Below are positions 10,490 to 19,885 of a stretch of 64,000 bases of DNA, piece by piece. Made by a program: the position numbers and the translations under genes. Numbering within the stretch: the first letter of the stretch is position 1; each line of letters starts with the position of its first letter. Source of the DNA: Clostridiales bacterium (GTDB lineage Bacteria; Bacillota; Clostridia; Lachnospirales; Lachnospiraceae); contig JAAYNW010000033.1 in assembly GCA_012520655.1 (NCBI GenBank), positions 1 to 64,000 of the forward strand. Direction: 5' to 3'. Under the pieces are notes generated by a model. It ran no database searches. It was not told the DNA's origin and saw only the letters and a program-made list of their open reading frames with translations.

Positions 10490-11419
10490 CTAGATTTCTT
10501 CTTTTACCAGATAAATCGGCCTTCTCTTTACTTCCATATAAGTCTTGGACAAATACTGTCCGACTATTCCGAGACAGAATAACTGTACACCGCTCACAAG
10601 CAATATAATACATACCAAGGAGGGCCATCCCGAAGTCGGATCGCCAAATATCAGCTTACGCACGATTATTACAATAATAAACAGAAAAGCAAAAACACAG
10701 AACAAAACGCCCATAATCGACGCAATGGCAAGAGGTACCGTGGAAAAAGCAGTGATTCCGTCGATGGAATATAAAAATAATTTCCAAAATGACCATTTCG
10801 TCTCGCCCTTTTTCCGTTCGATATTCTCATACTCCAGCCATTTCGTCTCATAACCTACCCAGCCAAAGATACCTTTTGTAAAGCGGTTATATTCCGTCAT
10901 GGAAAGAATAGCGTCCACAACTTGTCTCGTCATTAAGCGATAATCTCTCGCTCCGTCCACTATTTCCGTGCGGGAAATATGATTCATTATTTTATAGAAC
11001 ATTCTGGCGAACCAAGAACGGATGACCGGTTCTCCTTTTCTCGTCACCCTTCTTGTGGCTACCGAATCATAGCCTTCATCGATGTAGCGAAGCATATCCG
11101 GCAAAAGCGACGGCGGATCCTGTAAATCCGAGTCCATCAGCACCACATAATCTCCCTTAGCCTTTTTCAGCCCTGCGTAAAGAGCCGCTTCCTTTCCGAA
11201 GTTTCTGGAAAAGGACAGCAAATGAACGCGAGTGTCTTTTTGTATCAGCTCTTTTATTTTTTCTACAGTTTTATCCTTAGAACCGTCGTCTATATAGATG
11301 AGTTCCACATCCAAACCCCTTTTTTTAAAAAACGGCTCATTCTTCATCAACTCGTTATAAAAATCAAAAATATTTTCCTCTTCGTTATAGCAAGGAACAA
11401 TTACACTAAGTAACTCCAT
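10490..11419 (-). CDS. Glycosyltransferase family 2, GtrB/DPM1-like with C-terminal TM segments
   Basis: LLSVIVPCYNEEENIFDFY...LSFSRNFGKEAALYAGLKKAKGDYVVLMDSDLQDPP; two C-terminal TM segments. Confidence 0.94.
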   Translation of the reverse strand: MELLSVIVPCYNEEENIFDFYNELMKNEPFFKKRGLDVELIYIDDGSKDKTVEKIKELIQKDTRVHLLSFSRNFGKEAALYAGLKKAKGDYVVLMDSDLQDPPSLLPDMLRYIDEGYDSVATRRVTRKGEPVIRSWFARMFYKIMNHISRTEIVDGARDYRLMTRQVVDAILSMTEYNRFTKGIFGWVGYETKWLEYENIERKKGETKWSFWKLFLYSIDGITAFSTVPLAIASIMGVLFCVFAFLFIIVIIVRKLIFGDPTSGWPSLVCIILLVSGVQLFCLGIVGQYLSKTYMEVKRRPIYLVKEEI

Positions 11420-11504
11420 TTTATACCTCTTTTTGTCTGTGTTTACTCACGCCGTTCACATACGGTATCATTTTATCATATATTTCCAAAAATCACAAGA
11501 AAGT

Positions 11505-11537
11505 GTAAAAGGATGACCGCAGCCATCCTTTTCCTTT
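11505..11537 (-). terminator. Rho-independent terminator downstream of the Spo0A-like gene
   Basis: Inverted repeat aaaaggatg-accgcagc-catcctttt just after the stop at 11554 (minus strand). Confidence 0.65.
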
Positions 11538-11553
11538 ACATTTCTATTGTTCA

Positions 11554-11952
11554 CTATTTTTCACTATTTTTCATATCGAGATTTATTTTATCGGCAATCT
11601 GCGCAATATACTCGCTATTGGTAGGCCTGGTCTGTCCCGTCAGCAGCGAATATCCGAATAATTCTTCAAAGGTCTCGGGATTCCCTCTCGTCCAAGATAC
11701 TTCAATGGCATTGCGGATAGCTCTCTCCACCTTTTGCTCTGTCGTTTTAAATTGTTTCGCAATCTCAGGATATAAAAGTTTTGTTACGCTTCCGACTACT
11801 TCCATATCCCGTTTCGCCATGATAACTGCCGCACGCAGATAATGATATCCTTTTAAGTGTGCAGGTACTCCCATATCGAGCATTATCTCCGTTACGTGTT
11901 TTATCAATTCTGCATCTCTTAATCCGTCAATATCCATGATAAAATTCCCCAC
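11554..11952 (-). CDS. Orphan Spo0A C-terminal (DNA-binding) domain protein
   Basis: ELIKHVTEIMLDMGVPAHLKGYHYLRAAVIMAKRD...GSVTKLLYPEIAKQFKTTEQKVERAIRNAIEVSWTRG resembles the Spo0A effector domain; no receiver domain in the 132 aa. Confidence 0.9.
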   Translation of the reverse strand: MGNFIMDIDGLRDAELIKHVTEIMLDMGVPAHLKGYHYLRAAVIMAKRDMEVVGSVTKLLYPEIAKQFKTTEQKVERAIRNAIEVSWTRGNPETFEELFGYSLLTGQTRPTNSEYIAQIADKINLDMKNSEK

Positions 11953-12050
11953 ATATCCATATACTATACCTGTATTCTTACCGAAGCACGCTTATTCCGG
12001 CATTTTCCTGCAAAATTCATCATAACATATGCCGGTTTTTCTGTAAACCT

Positions 12051-12101
12051 TAAAGCGTCGCGCTTGTAAAAGCGTTGCGCTTGTAAAAGCGTTGCGCTCA
12101 A
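12051..12101. repeat. Three tandem 17-bp repeats (consensus aaaagcgttgcgcttgt)
   Basis: taaagcgtcgcgcttgt / aaaagcgttgcgcttgt / aaaagcgttgcgctcaa read directly, no spacers. Confidence 0.9.
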
Positions 12102-12122
12102 TTTTCTCCGATGGCTCTTTAT

Positions 12123-13229
12123 CTACAGGTATTGGTTTTTCCCTTGTTCTTCTAAGATCTCCACTATCTTTTTTACATCCTGCGCCTTGTTCTTATCGCA
12201 GACCAGTACCGCATCGTCCGTCTCCACAATAATGATATTGTCCAGCCCGATTGTGGCAATCAGCCTATTCTTGCCATAAGCAATACAATTTTTGGAACCT
12301 ATATGAATCTGTTCTCCGTAAATCACGTTGTTATTTCCGTCCACGTCGTACAATGTATCCAGCGCATCCCAGCTTCCCACATCGCTCCAGCCGAAATCGC
12401 CTTCCAACACGATTACGTTATCCGCGCGTTCCATAATTCCATAATCCACGGAAATTTTCGGAATCGTCGGATATACTCTGTCAATTACTTCCTTCTCCTT
12501 GTCTGTTCCGATCACTTTTTCGATTTCCAGCAAACATTCATATACATCAGGCAGAAGCTCTTCAAAGTATTTCAATATAACGGAGGTCTTCCATACGAAC
12601 ATTCCGCTGTTCCAGAGATAACAACCTTGCTCCACATAAGACTTCGCCGTGGAAAGGCTCGGCTTCTCTACGAAATCCGCTACCGGATATGCAGTAATGC
12701 GTTTACCGCTCTCCCGGCCTATCGTATGACCTACTTCCTTTATTTTTTTATTGTATTTGATATATCCGTAGCCGGTAGCCGGGCTCGTAGGTTTAATTCC
12801 TATCGTAACAAGCCTGTCCTCTTTTTCAGCCAGATCCATGGCAAAATTCATCACTTCCGTGTATGCGGTATTATCCTTAATATAGTGATCCGATGCCAGC
12901 ACACACATAATGCCATCACCATACTTCTTGCGGATTTCTATTGCAGCGTAGCCGATGCATGCCGCCGTATTTCTTGCGGCAGGCTCGGATAAAATATGTT
13001 CGGATTGAAGTTTCCCCTTTGTTACCTTCTTCATCAAGTCTGCCTGCATCTTATTCGTAACGATATAAATATTCTCGTCGGGTACGCTCTTCGCGATTCT
13101 ATCAATGGTTTCATTCACCATGGTATCTTTACCCGTGAGGTTTAACAGCTGCTTCGGTATCTCTCTTCGGCTCAAAGGCCAGAATCTCGTTCCGCCTCCG
13201 CCCGCCATAATTATGCCGTATCTTTCCAT
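12123..13229 (-). CDS. manC: Mannose-1-phosphate guanylyltransferase
   Basis: YGIIMAGGGGTRFWPLSRREIPKQLLNL...FVEKPSLSTAKSYVEQGCYLWNSGMFVWK...GDFGWSDVGSWDAL; no C-terminal isomerase domain. Confidence 0.95.
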   Translation of the reverse strand: MERYGIIMAGGGGTRFWPLSRREIPKQLLNLTGKDTMVNETIDRIAKSVPDENIYIVTNKMQADLMKKVTKGKLQSEHILSEPAARNTAACIGYAAIEIRKKYGDGIMCVLASDHYIKDNTAYTEVMNFAMDLAEKEDRLVTIGIKPTSPATGYGYIKYNKKIKEVGHTIGRESGKRITAYPVADFVEKPSLSTAKSYVEQGCYLWNSGMFVWKTSVILKYFEELLPDVYECLLEIEKVIGTDKEKEVIDRVYPTIPKISVDYGIMERADNVIVLEGDFGWSDVGSWDALDTLYDVDGNNNVIYGEQIHIGSKNCIAYGKNRLIATIGLDNIIIVETDDAVLVCDKNKAQDVKKIVEILEEQGKNQYL

Positions 13230-13264
13230 GTCATATTTTCCTTCCGCTATTTGTAGGTAATAAA

Positions 13265-14227
13265 TTATCTGCCTTCCATTCTCGCACTATCTATGTTTTC
13301 CTTAAACCATTCATAAGCGAGTCTTACGCCTTCATCGAGTTCCACCCGGTGTTTCCAGCCCATAGCATGAAGCTTGTCCACATTCGTAAGCTTTCTGGGC
13401 GTGCCGTCCGGCATATCCTTGTTCCATATTATCTCTCCCTCGAAGCCTACAGTCCGGCATACTGTTTCCGCCAATTCCTTGATGGTAACTTCCTTCCCGG
13501 TGCCTATGTTCACATGCTGCTCACCGCTATAGTTCTCGAGCAAAAATACGCAGGCATCCGCCATATCATCCACATACAGGAACTCTCTGAGCGGACTTCC
13601 CGTCCCCCACAATTCTACAGAAGGATTACCGTTTACTTTCGCCTCGTGGAATTTCCTAATCATGGCCGGCAATACGTGAGAATCCTTCAAGTCATAGTTA
13701 TCCTGAGGGCCATAAAGGTTCGTAGGCATACAACTGATGAAGTCATCCCCATACTGACGCTTGAAAAATTTACACATTTCGAGTCCAGCTATTTTCGCAA
13801 TTGCATATGCCTCGTTCGTTTCCTCAAGAGGTCCCGTGAGCAGTGCATCCTCCGGTATGGGCTGCGGAGCCATGCGGGGATAAATACAGGTGCTTCCTAA
13901 AAACAGCAGTTTCTTCACTTTATAATCATGGCAGCACTTAATCACATTGCATTGTACTTGCATATTCTCATATGCGAATTCCGCCGGTTTCGTGTTATTC
14001 GCATTAATCCCGCCTACTTTCGCTGCTGCGAGAACGACAATATCCGGTCTCTCCTCTTCAAAAAATGCGATTACATCTGCCTGTACCGTCAGATCCAATT
14101 CCTTATGTGTTCTTCCTACGATATTTGAGTAGCCTTTCGCCTGCAGGCTCCTTACAATCGCACTGCCTACCAGGCCCCTATGGCCTGCCACATAGATTTT
14201 GTCCGTCTTATTCATTATTTTCTCCAT
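13265..14227 (-). CDS. fcl: GDP-L-fucose synthase
   Basis: [38 protein letters not shown]...[17 protein letters not shown]...[15 protein letters not shown]. Confidence 0.96.
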   Translation of the reverse strand: MEKIMNKTDKIYVAGHRGLVGSAIVRSLQAKGYSNIVGRTHKELDLTVQADVIAFFEEERPDIVVLAAAKVGGINANNTKPAEFAYENMQVQCNVIKCCHDYKVKKLLFLGSTCIYPRMAPQPIPEDALLTGPLEETNEAYAIAKIAGLEMCKFFKRQYGDDFISCMPTNLYGPQDNYDLKDSHVLPAMIRKFHEAKVNGNPSVELWGTGSPLREFLYVDDMADACVFLLENYSGEQHVNIGTGKEVTIKELAETVCRTVGFEGEIIWNKDMPDGTPRKLTNVDKLHAMGWKHRVELDEGVRLAYEWFKENIDSARMEGR

Positions 14228-14234
14228 TCCTTTA

Positions 14235-15941
14235 TTAATTTTGAATCGTTTTCTTATTATAACGAAAGCCGCTGTCTATATCCGCCCCCCGCAAAGCCAC
14301 CTCAGCTTTCACGGGAGAAGAGGGAAATGCCATATAACCTGTGCGGTCTCCTTCCGCCGGATAGTAAAAAGTAATTCCGCCTATCTCATAGGCTATCGTC
14401 TCAAAATTTTCATAATCCTTTTGATTTATAAAGTAATTTCCGTCATATGACGTAACGATTTCCCTGCCAAAGGCAAACGCTTTATAGCATGCCACAAATC
14501 CAAGCGCGATATAAACCGCCTTCCAGACCTTCCTGTTCTTTACTGCGAACGTCAAAAGCCCGCCAAAGGTTACTGCTGCCGCAAGCCACACATAGACGCA
14601 GCCGTAACGGATAAGGGGTGCTGAAAAAAGCCAGAACAAAAAAGATAAATTTACCGTTGCCGTCACGAGCAGCCAGCCATACATTTCCTTTTTCTTTTTC
14701 ATGAATATAACAACCAATGCCGCAATTGAGATAAACACCGCAAAACCGGCTGCAAAAACAGATAGCTTATCCAATGTTCCCAACCCATTTAGCCAGTCAC
14801 GGAACCAGAGGCTAATCGGTTCTGCATACCTGGTCACATCATAAATACCACGGCCCCATACTTGTATTTCTCTTGCATCATAATCGGCGATTCCCTTCGG
14901 TATCTTCCAATCCACGGAGAACATATCCACCGCCGTAAAGGGATAAACCAGCCAGCCCGATATAATAACATTTCGCAGCAAATACGGGATAATAACTATT
15001 ATTCCAAGCCCGATAAAAGAAAAAAAACCTCTATAGTTTCTTTTTTTTATCAGCATCGCTGCCGGTTTTATTACCAGCAATAAAATAAGCGCCGCGGATA
15101 GTTTCAGACTCATGGCATAAACCGAAACAAGACTCAAAAGTCCATACGGAACCCAGTATTCTTCTTTTCTTTCCAATAGATCCAGGAAACGGATGATGAG
15201 ATAGAAGACAGTAAGTACCGTAAAATAATCCGATGCCGGCGATACCATCTCGTCAAATATAATCAGCAAGTAATAAATACCTGCTATCCTTGCAAAATCG
15301 GAAAGAATCAACCTCCTTCGTTTGAAGGCCGTTCCTATTTCACCGCATACCTTTGCTAAAAGGAGCGCAAAAAATCCCGCCATACAATGGTAAGACTGTG
15401 TTCCCAGAAAAGAAAAGCTATAGAGAGCGGATAAGCTGAACGCCGAACTGTTATAAGCAAGCCTGCAATGCAGGTTCCCCAGCCCTTTTACTGTGCCGAA
15501 TTCTTCTATCCAACGAATGCTCTGCGCATGATAAAGCCCCGTGTCGTAATGGATAATGCCCCTTGAAGTCCCATAGGCAAATAATAGAAACAAAAATAAA
15601 CAGCCAAGCATTTTCCCTCTTGTTAGTCTTTCTTTTATCCCGAGAACTTCCCTGTATAATTGTTTTCTGAAAATAACTGCCGTAATGGTGCATATGATAA
15701 GAAGAATGATATTGGCGGCGAGCCCCACCTTGTAAAACAAACTGAATACCTGTGCATATACCGTAAGTGTTACAAGACCTGCCATACAATAGCTGTCTGC
15801 TTTTAAAGTATACCAAAATATCTCCGGCGCATCCGTCTCGCTTCTGCACGTACAAAAATGTCTGATACCTGTCAGTACCAGAAATCCCGCCACATACGCC
15901 GTCAGCAGCACGTACAAAAAGATCAGACTAACCGAAAGCAT
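14235..15941 (-). CDS. Large polytopic membrane protein (LIC_10190-like, possible GT-C-type)
   Basis: 568 aa, many TM segments; [49 protein letters not shown]. Confidence 0.7.
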   Translation of the reverse strand: MLSVSLIFLYVLLTAYVAGFLVLTGIRHFCTCRSETDAPEIFWYTLKADSYCMAGLVTLTVYAQVFSLFYKVGLAANIILLIICTITAVIFRKQLYREVLGIKERLTRGKMLGCLFLFLLFAYGTSRGIIHYDTGLYHAQSIRWIEEFGTVKGLGNLHCRLAYNSSAFSLSALYSFSFLGTQSYHCMAGFFALLLAKVCGEIGTAFKRRRLILSDFARIAGIYYLLIIFDEMVSPASDYFTVLTVFYLIIRFLDLLERKEEYWVPYGLLSLVSVYAMSLKLSAALILLLVIKPAAMLIKKRNYRGFFSFIGLGIIVIIPYLLRNVIISGWLVYPFTAVDMFSVDWKIPKGIADYDAREIQVWGRGIYDVTRYAEPISLWFRDWLNGLGTLDKLSVFAAGFAVFISIAALVVIFMKKKKEMYGWLLVTATVNLSFLFWLFSAPLIRYGCVYVWLAAAVTFGGLLTFAVKNRKVWKAVYIALGFVACYKAFAFGREIVTSYDGNYFINQKDYENFETIAYEIGGITFYYPAEGDRTGYMAFPSSPVKAEVALRGADIDSGFRYNKKTIQN

Positions 15942-16114
15942 ATATTATACCTCACATTGTGTTATTTTGCTATTTCATTAGCGAGTATACTATTGTATAA
16001 TGCAAGTAGCAACATATTATATTGCGTCAAAATAGTAAAATATTGCTGTTGCCGCAAAACGGCTTAATAATAAGTCTGTCGGCAATGGATAAAAGCCGGA
16101 AAGGAGAATATCGC

Positions 16115-16951
16115 ATGGCAAAATCTACTTCCAATCGTATTATTTCAACTCCTTCCGCCTATGCCAAAGAGCACTATCTTCATGTGCAGGAGGTCGGAAC
16201 TCTGCAAAGTCTGGAACCGCATATCAGCAAAAGGCAGAACCTGAATTCCTACTTGTTTTTTGTCGTGCTGGACGGTAGCGGGAAGGTTTTCTATGAAAAT
16301 AAAAGGCATTCGATTTCCGCCGGAGATTGCATCTGGATTGACTGCACCCGACCCTATTCTCACGAAAGTAGCGCTGACGATCCGTGGAGCCTGATGTGGG
16401 TGCACTTTAATGGTGTTATGGCAGAAGAATATTATAATAACTTTATCCGCCACGGCAATTCTTTTTTGTTCCGCCCGAGAAATCTCGTTGCTTTTACCGA
16501 TGCCCTCACGCAACTATATCAGACACAACAGGTAAAATCCGTATTCATGGAACTTCTTTCCAACAAATATCTTACCGATATCATCACTCTCTGTTATACA
16601 GAAAGCAGACCGGAACATGAGGGGGAGTATTCTATTTCGGAAAAGCTCATACAGATACATTCCTATCTGGAACAGCACTATAACGAAAAAATCACTCTGG
16701 AAAAACTATCCGAACGTTTTTTTATCAGCAAATATCATCTCTCAAGAGAATACAAAAAAATATACGGAATCACATTATTCCATGACCTTACTGCCAAGCG
16801 TATCTCTCATGCAAAATCCATGCTGCGTTTCAGCGATGATTCCGTAGAATCGATAGCAAACGCTACGGGATTTCAGGATGCGGGATATTTTATAAAAGTC
16901 TTCCGTAAATCGGAGAATATGACACCTCTGGAATACCGAAAAAAATGGTAA
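16115..16951 (+). CDS. AraC-family transcriptional regulator with AraC-like N-terminal ligand-binding domain
   Basis: Start chosen at ATG 16115 behind aaaggag; C-terminal ITLEKLSERFFISKYHLSREYKKIYGITLFHDLTAKRISHAKSMLRFSDDSVESIANATGFQDAGYFIKVFRKSENMTPLEYRKKW. Confidence 0.93.
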   Translation: MAKSTSNRIISTPSAYAKEHYLHVQEVGTLQSLEPHISKRQNLNSYLFFVVLDGSGKVFYENKRHSISAGDCIWIDCTRPYSHESSADDPWSLMWVHFNGVMAEEYYNNFIRHGNSFLFRPRNLVAFTDALTQLYQTQQVKSVFMELLSNKYLTDIITLCYTESRPEHEGEYSISEKLIQIHSYLEQHYNEKITLEKLSERFFISKYHLSREYKKIYGITLFHDLTAKRISHAKSMLRFSDDSVESIANATGFQDAGYFIKVFRKSENMTPLEYRKKW

Positions 16952-16981
16952 TCTCCCGGGAATCTCCCGGGGATTACCATT
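16944..16981 (+). terminator. Hairpin at the end of the AraC-family gene
   Basis: aatggtaatctcccggg-aatct-cccggggattaccatt; near-perfect inverted repeat with one bulged base; overlaps the last codons. Confidence 0.6.
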
Positions 16982-16988
16982 ATCCGTT

Positions 16989-17441
16989 TTATAAATACAT
17001 CAGTACGGCAATTACTATGCCAAGCAACGCTCCCATCAAAACCTGCAAAGGAGTATGACCCACGAACTCTTTCAGTTTATCTTCCACACTCATCTCTTTT
17101 CCCATGTGTATAAACATTTCCATCATTTCGTTGAGTACCTTCGCCTGTATCCCTGCCTCTCTTCTGACACCCATGGCATCGTACATAACGATAATAGCAA
17201 ATATTACAGCTATGGCAAATTGAAAACTACCGCCTCCATACTCAAAGCCCGTCGCTGTTGCAAGCGCACATACCGTTGCCGAGTGAGAACTGGGCATGCC
17301 GCCGCTTCCTACCAACCGTTCCGCCACGAACTTACGATTAAACCACATATGTATGCCCGTTTTCAGCACCTGGGCTACAAGCCATCCGGTAACCGAGGCC
17401 ATAAAAATGCGATTATATAATAATTCACTTAAAAATTCCAT
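16989..17441 (-). CDS. Divergent PAP2-family protein (YuiD-like)
   Basis: AQVLKTGIHMWFNRKFVAERLVGSGGMPSSHSATVCALATATGFEYG...YDAMGVRREAGIQAKVLN...KEFVGHTPLQVLMGALLGI. Confidence 0.93.
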   Translation of the reverse strand: MEFLSELLYNRIFMASVTGWLVAQVLKTGIHMWFNRKFVAERLVGSGGMPSSHSATVCALATATGFEYGGGSFQFAIAVIFAIIVMYDAMGVRREAGIQAKVLNEMMEMFIHMGKEMSVEDKLKEFVGHTPLQVLMGALLGIVIAVLMYL

Positions 17442-17490
17442 TTTTATCTTCCTTATTTCTTTTGTCAGTTAATGCCGTATCGGAACTTAT

Positions 17491-18345
17491 TTAAAGACTT
17501 CTCATATATTTTTCAATTGCATCATGCCAGTCCGCAAACCGGAAGTCAGTGGTCAGCTTAAGCATATAGTTTTCCAAGATAGAATACGCCGGTCTCGGTG
17601 CCGAAGCCGGATTAGCCGCCTCATATTGTGCTGTGGTAACTTCTTCAACCGCTGTCTTCTTACCGCCCAGTCTGAATATTTCCTTTGCAAAATCAGCCCA
17701 ATGACAGGAACCTTCACATGTCCCATGAAATAATCCGTAATTCTCTGTAGGAAGCAGATAACAAATCGCTTTTGCCAATTCCTCCGCACTCGTTGGCGTG
17801 CCGAATTGATCTGCCACTACCGTTACCTTATCCGTCTTCTCCGACAGCTGTAGCATTGTTTTCACAAAATTTTTACCTTCTCCGTACAACCATGCTGTAC
17901 GAATAATATAGTAATCCTTTGCAAAATCTTTTACGAAATTCTCCCCTGCCAATTTAGAACCGCCGTATACTCCCTGCGGACCGGTAGGATCGAACTCAAT
18001 GTAAGGCTTGTCCGCTGTCCCCGCAAAAACATAGTCCGTGGACACTTGCACGATCTTCGCGCCTGCTTCCGTTGCCGCAATGCTTAAATTGCGGGGACCA
18101 ATCGCATTGATTCGGTATGCATTCTCCACATCCGTCTCACAGGCGTTAACATTTGTATATGCTGCGCAGTTAATAATCGCATAAGGCTTTACCTCTTTTA
18201 CCAATTCCGTAACTTTATCTATATTTGTTATGTCGAGTTCCGCAACATCCGTATTGATAAGCTCAATATCCGTATTCCCCGCATATTGCTTATTGATGGC
18301 AATTCCCAATTGTCCGTTGCATCCGGTCACTATTACTTTTTTCAT
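17491..18345 (-). CDS. rfbD: dTDP-4-dehydrorhamnose reductase
   Basis: KKVIVTGCNGQLGIAI...INCAAYTNVNACETDVENAYRINAIGPRNLS...VQVSTDYVFAG...YIIRTAWLYGEGKNFVKTML. Confidence 0.95.
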   Translation of the reverse strand: MKKVIVTGCNGQLGIAINKQYAGNTDIELINTDVAELDITNIDKVTELVKEVKPYAIINCAAYTNVNACETDVENAYRINAIGPRNLSIAATEAGAKIVQVSTDYVFAGTADKPYIEFDPTGPQGVYGGSKLAGENFVKDFAKDYYIIRTAWLYGEGKNFVKTMLQLSEKTDKVTVVADQFGTPTSAEELAKAICYLLPTENYGLFHGTCEGSCHWADFAKEIFRLGGKKTAVEEVTTAQYEAANPASAPRPAYSILENYMLKLTTDFRFADWHDAIEKYMRSL

Positions 18346-18513
18346 GTTTGAAGCAATTCTCCTTTCAAAATCGGCAGCTTAATGCATATGCCGAACTATT
18401 ATCATAATACAACCCGCTATGCAAATATGCAAGTAAACTTTGTCACCTCCTGCCATGTTACACTTTTGTAATAAATTCTTAAGATTTTTGTATATAATTT
18501 TCATTTCTTTCTA

Positions 18514-18542
18514 GTGACTACGCCAATATTATATGCTATAAT
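18514..18542 (+). promoter_or_regulatory. Candidate sigma-A promoter of the DUF3048 gene (extended -10 tgcTATAAT)
   Basis: tgctataat at 18534-18542; weak -35 (tgacta) about 16 nt upstream. Confidence 0.45.
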
Positions 18543-18627
18543 TTGCGTTGTGGTGCTTTTAACGGGAGTTGTGTATATTAATTTTTCGATTTTAAGCCCA
18601 TTTTATTTATGAAAGCGAGGATTATAC

Positions 18628-19806
18628 ATGAAACGATTACAAGTACTTCTTCTTGTCGCTTTATCCTCCGCTCTTATATTAGTTGGTTGTGGTAAAAAAG
18701 AAGAAGTTGAAGAGCCTGTCGTTGCGCAGGTCATTGAACCTCAACCCGAGTTGGAGACGGATAAAACAGACGCTATTGAAGAATCAGCTACCGATGACGA
18801 CGTGCCCCCCGAAGAAGGCATGGTTAGAAGTACACTTACCAACGAATGGATAGATGGAGATCTTGAAGATATACGTCCTATTTCCATCATGGTTCCTAAC
18901 GATTCGGCAGCACTGCCGCATTACAACCTTTCCAAAGCGGACATCCTTTATGAATGTCCTGTTGAAGGCAGCATCACAAGAAGCATGGCTGTTATTAAGG
19001 ATTGGGATGGTTTGGAGCGCATCGGCAATGTCAGAAGCTGCCGCGATTATTTCGTATATTGGTCTTTTGAGTGGGATTCCATTTATCTCCATTTCGGCGG
19101 CCCGTTCTATATTGATAATATCGTAGAGAGAGAAGATACTGATCACATTACAGGCTGCGCTTATGGCGATAAGAAGACAGACGGTATGTACGAAGGTACA
19201 TTCTATCGCGCTACCGATAAGAAAGCTCCTCAGAACGCATATGCGAGTGCGGAAGGAATCAACAAAGGGATTGAGAAGTTCGGGTATTCCAAAACATACC
19301 GTGACAGTTATTACAATCCCGACCACTTTAAATTTGCTTCTTCCAAAAAACCAAATACTTTAGAAGCATACAGCGATGCCATTACTGCAAAAGAAGTTGA
19401 CATGAAGCCTGCTTATCCGGTAACCAAAACCTCTTTTACATATAACGAGGAAGATGGTTTATATTATAGGTATATGTATGGCAAACCGGATGTGGATGCA
19501 GCAAACAATGAAGCACAGCTCTCTTTCAAGAATCTGTTGGTTCAGTTTACATACCATGAGGTCAGAGATGAGAAAGGTTATCTCGCTTTCCAGGTACATG
19601 ACACCACTAGAGACGGCTACTACTTTACAAATGGAAAAGGCATCCATGTAACATGGAAAAAGACCGCCGACTATGAACCTACAAAGTACTATGACGATAA
19701 CGGAAACGAAATCCAAATAAATACCGGTAAAACAATGATTTGTGTTGTAGAAGAAGGCGATTCGTTCAATGTTGACGGCACATCCTTACAGTCTAAAGCA
19801 AAATAG
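18628..19806 (+). CDS. DUF3048 (YerB-like) lipoprotein
   Basis: Lipobox LILVGCGKK; RPISIMVPNDSAALPHYNLSKADILYECPVEGSITRSMAVIKDWDGLERIGNVRSCRDYFVYWSFEWDSIYLHFGG. Confidence 0.92.
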   Translation: MKRLQVLLLVALSSALILVGCGKKEEVEEPVVAQVIEPQPELETDKTDAIEESATDDDVPPEEGMVRSTLTNEWIDGDLEDIRPISIMVPNDSAALPHYNLSKADILYECPVEGSITRSMAVIKDWDGLERIGNVRSCRDYFVYWSFEWDSIYLHFGGPFYIDNIVEREDTDHITGCAYGDKKTDGMYEGTFYRATDKKAPQNAYASAEGINKGIEKFGYSKTYRDSYYNPDHFKFASSKKPNTLEAYSDAITAKEVDMKPAYPVTKTSFTYNEEDGLYYRYMYGKPDVDAANNEAQLSFKNLLVQFTYHEVRDEKGYLAFQVHDTTRDGYYFTNGKGIHVTWKKTADYEPTKYYDDNGNEIQINTGKTMICVVEEGDSFNVDGTSLQSKAK

Positions 19807-19809
19807 AAA

Positions 19810-19868
19810 AATCTTATAGAATAACAAAAGGCTTGCGAAACGCAAGCCTTTTGTTATTCTATAAGATT
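19810..19868. terminator. Bidirectional terminator between convergent DUF3048 gene and leuA; 28-bp perfect stem, AAA loop
   Basis: aatcttatagaataacaaaaggcttgcg-aaa-cgcaagccttttgttattctataagatt. Confidence 0.85.
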
Positions 19869-19885
19869 AATCACTATCATTTATT

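Noticed and set aside
12051-12101. Possible mini-CRISPR array
   Set aside because: Units are 17 bp, directly abutting with no spacers, and no cas genes are nearby.
12303-12992. 229-aa plus-strand ORF
   Set aside because: Antisense to manC; composition looks like a reverse-frame artefact.
19810-19868. Mobile-element terminal inverted repeat
   Set aside because: Arms are adjacent with a 3-nt loop, sit between convergent stop codons, and no transposase is present; terminator is the simpler reading.
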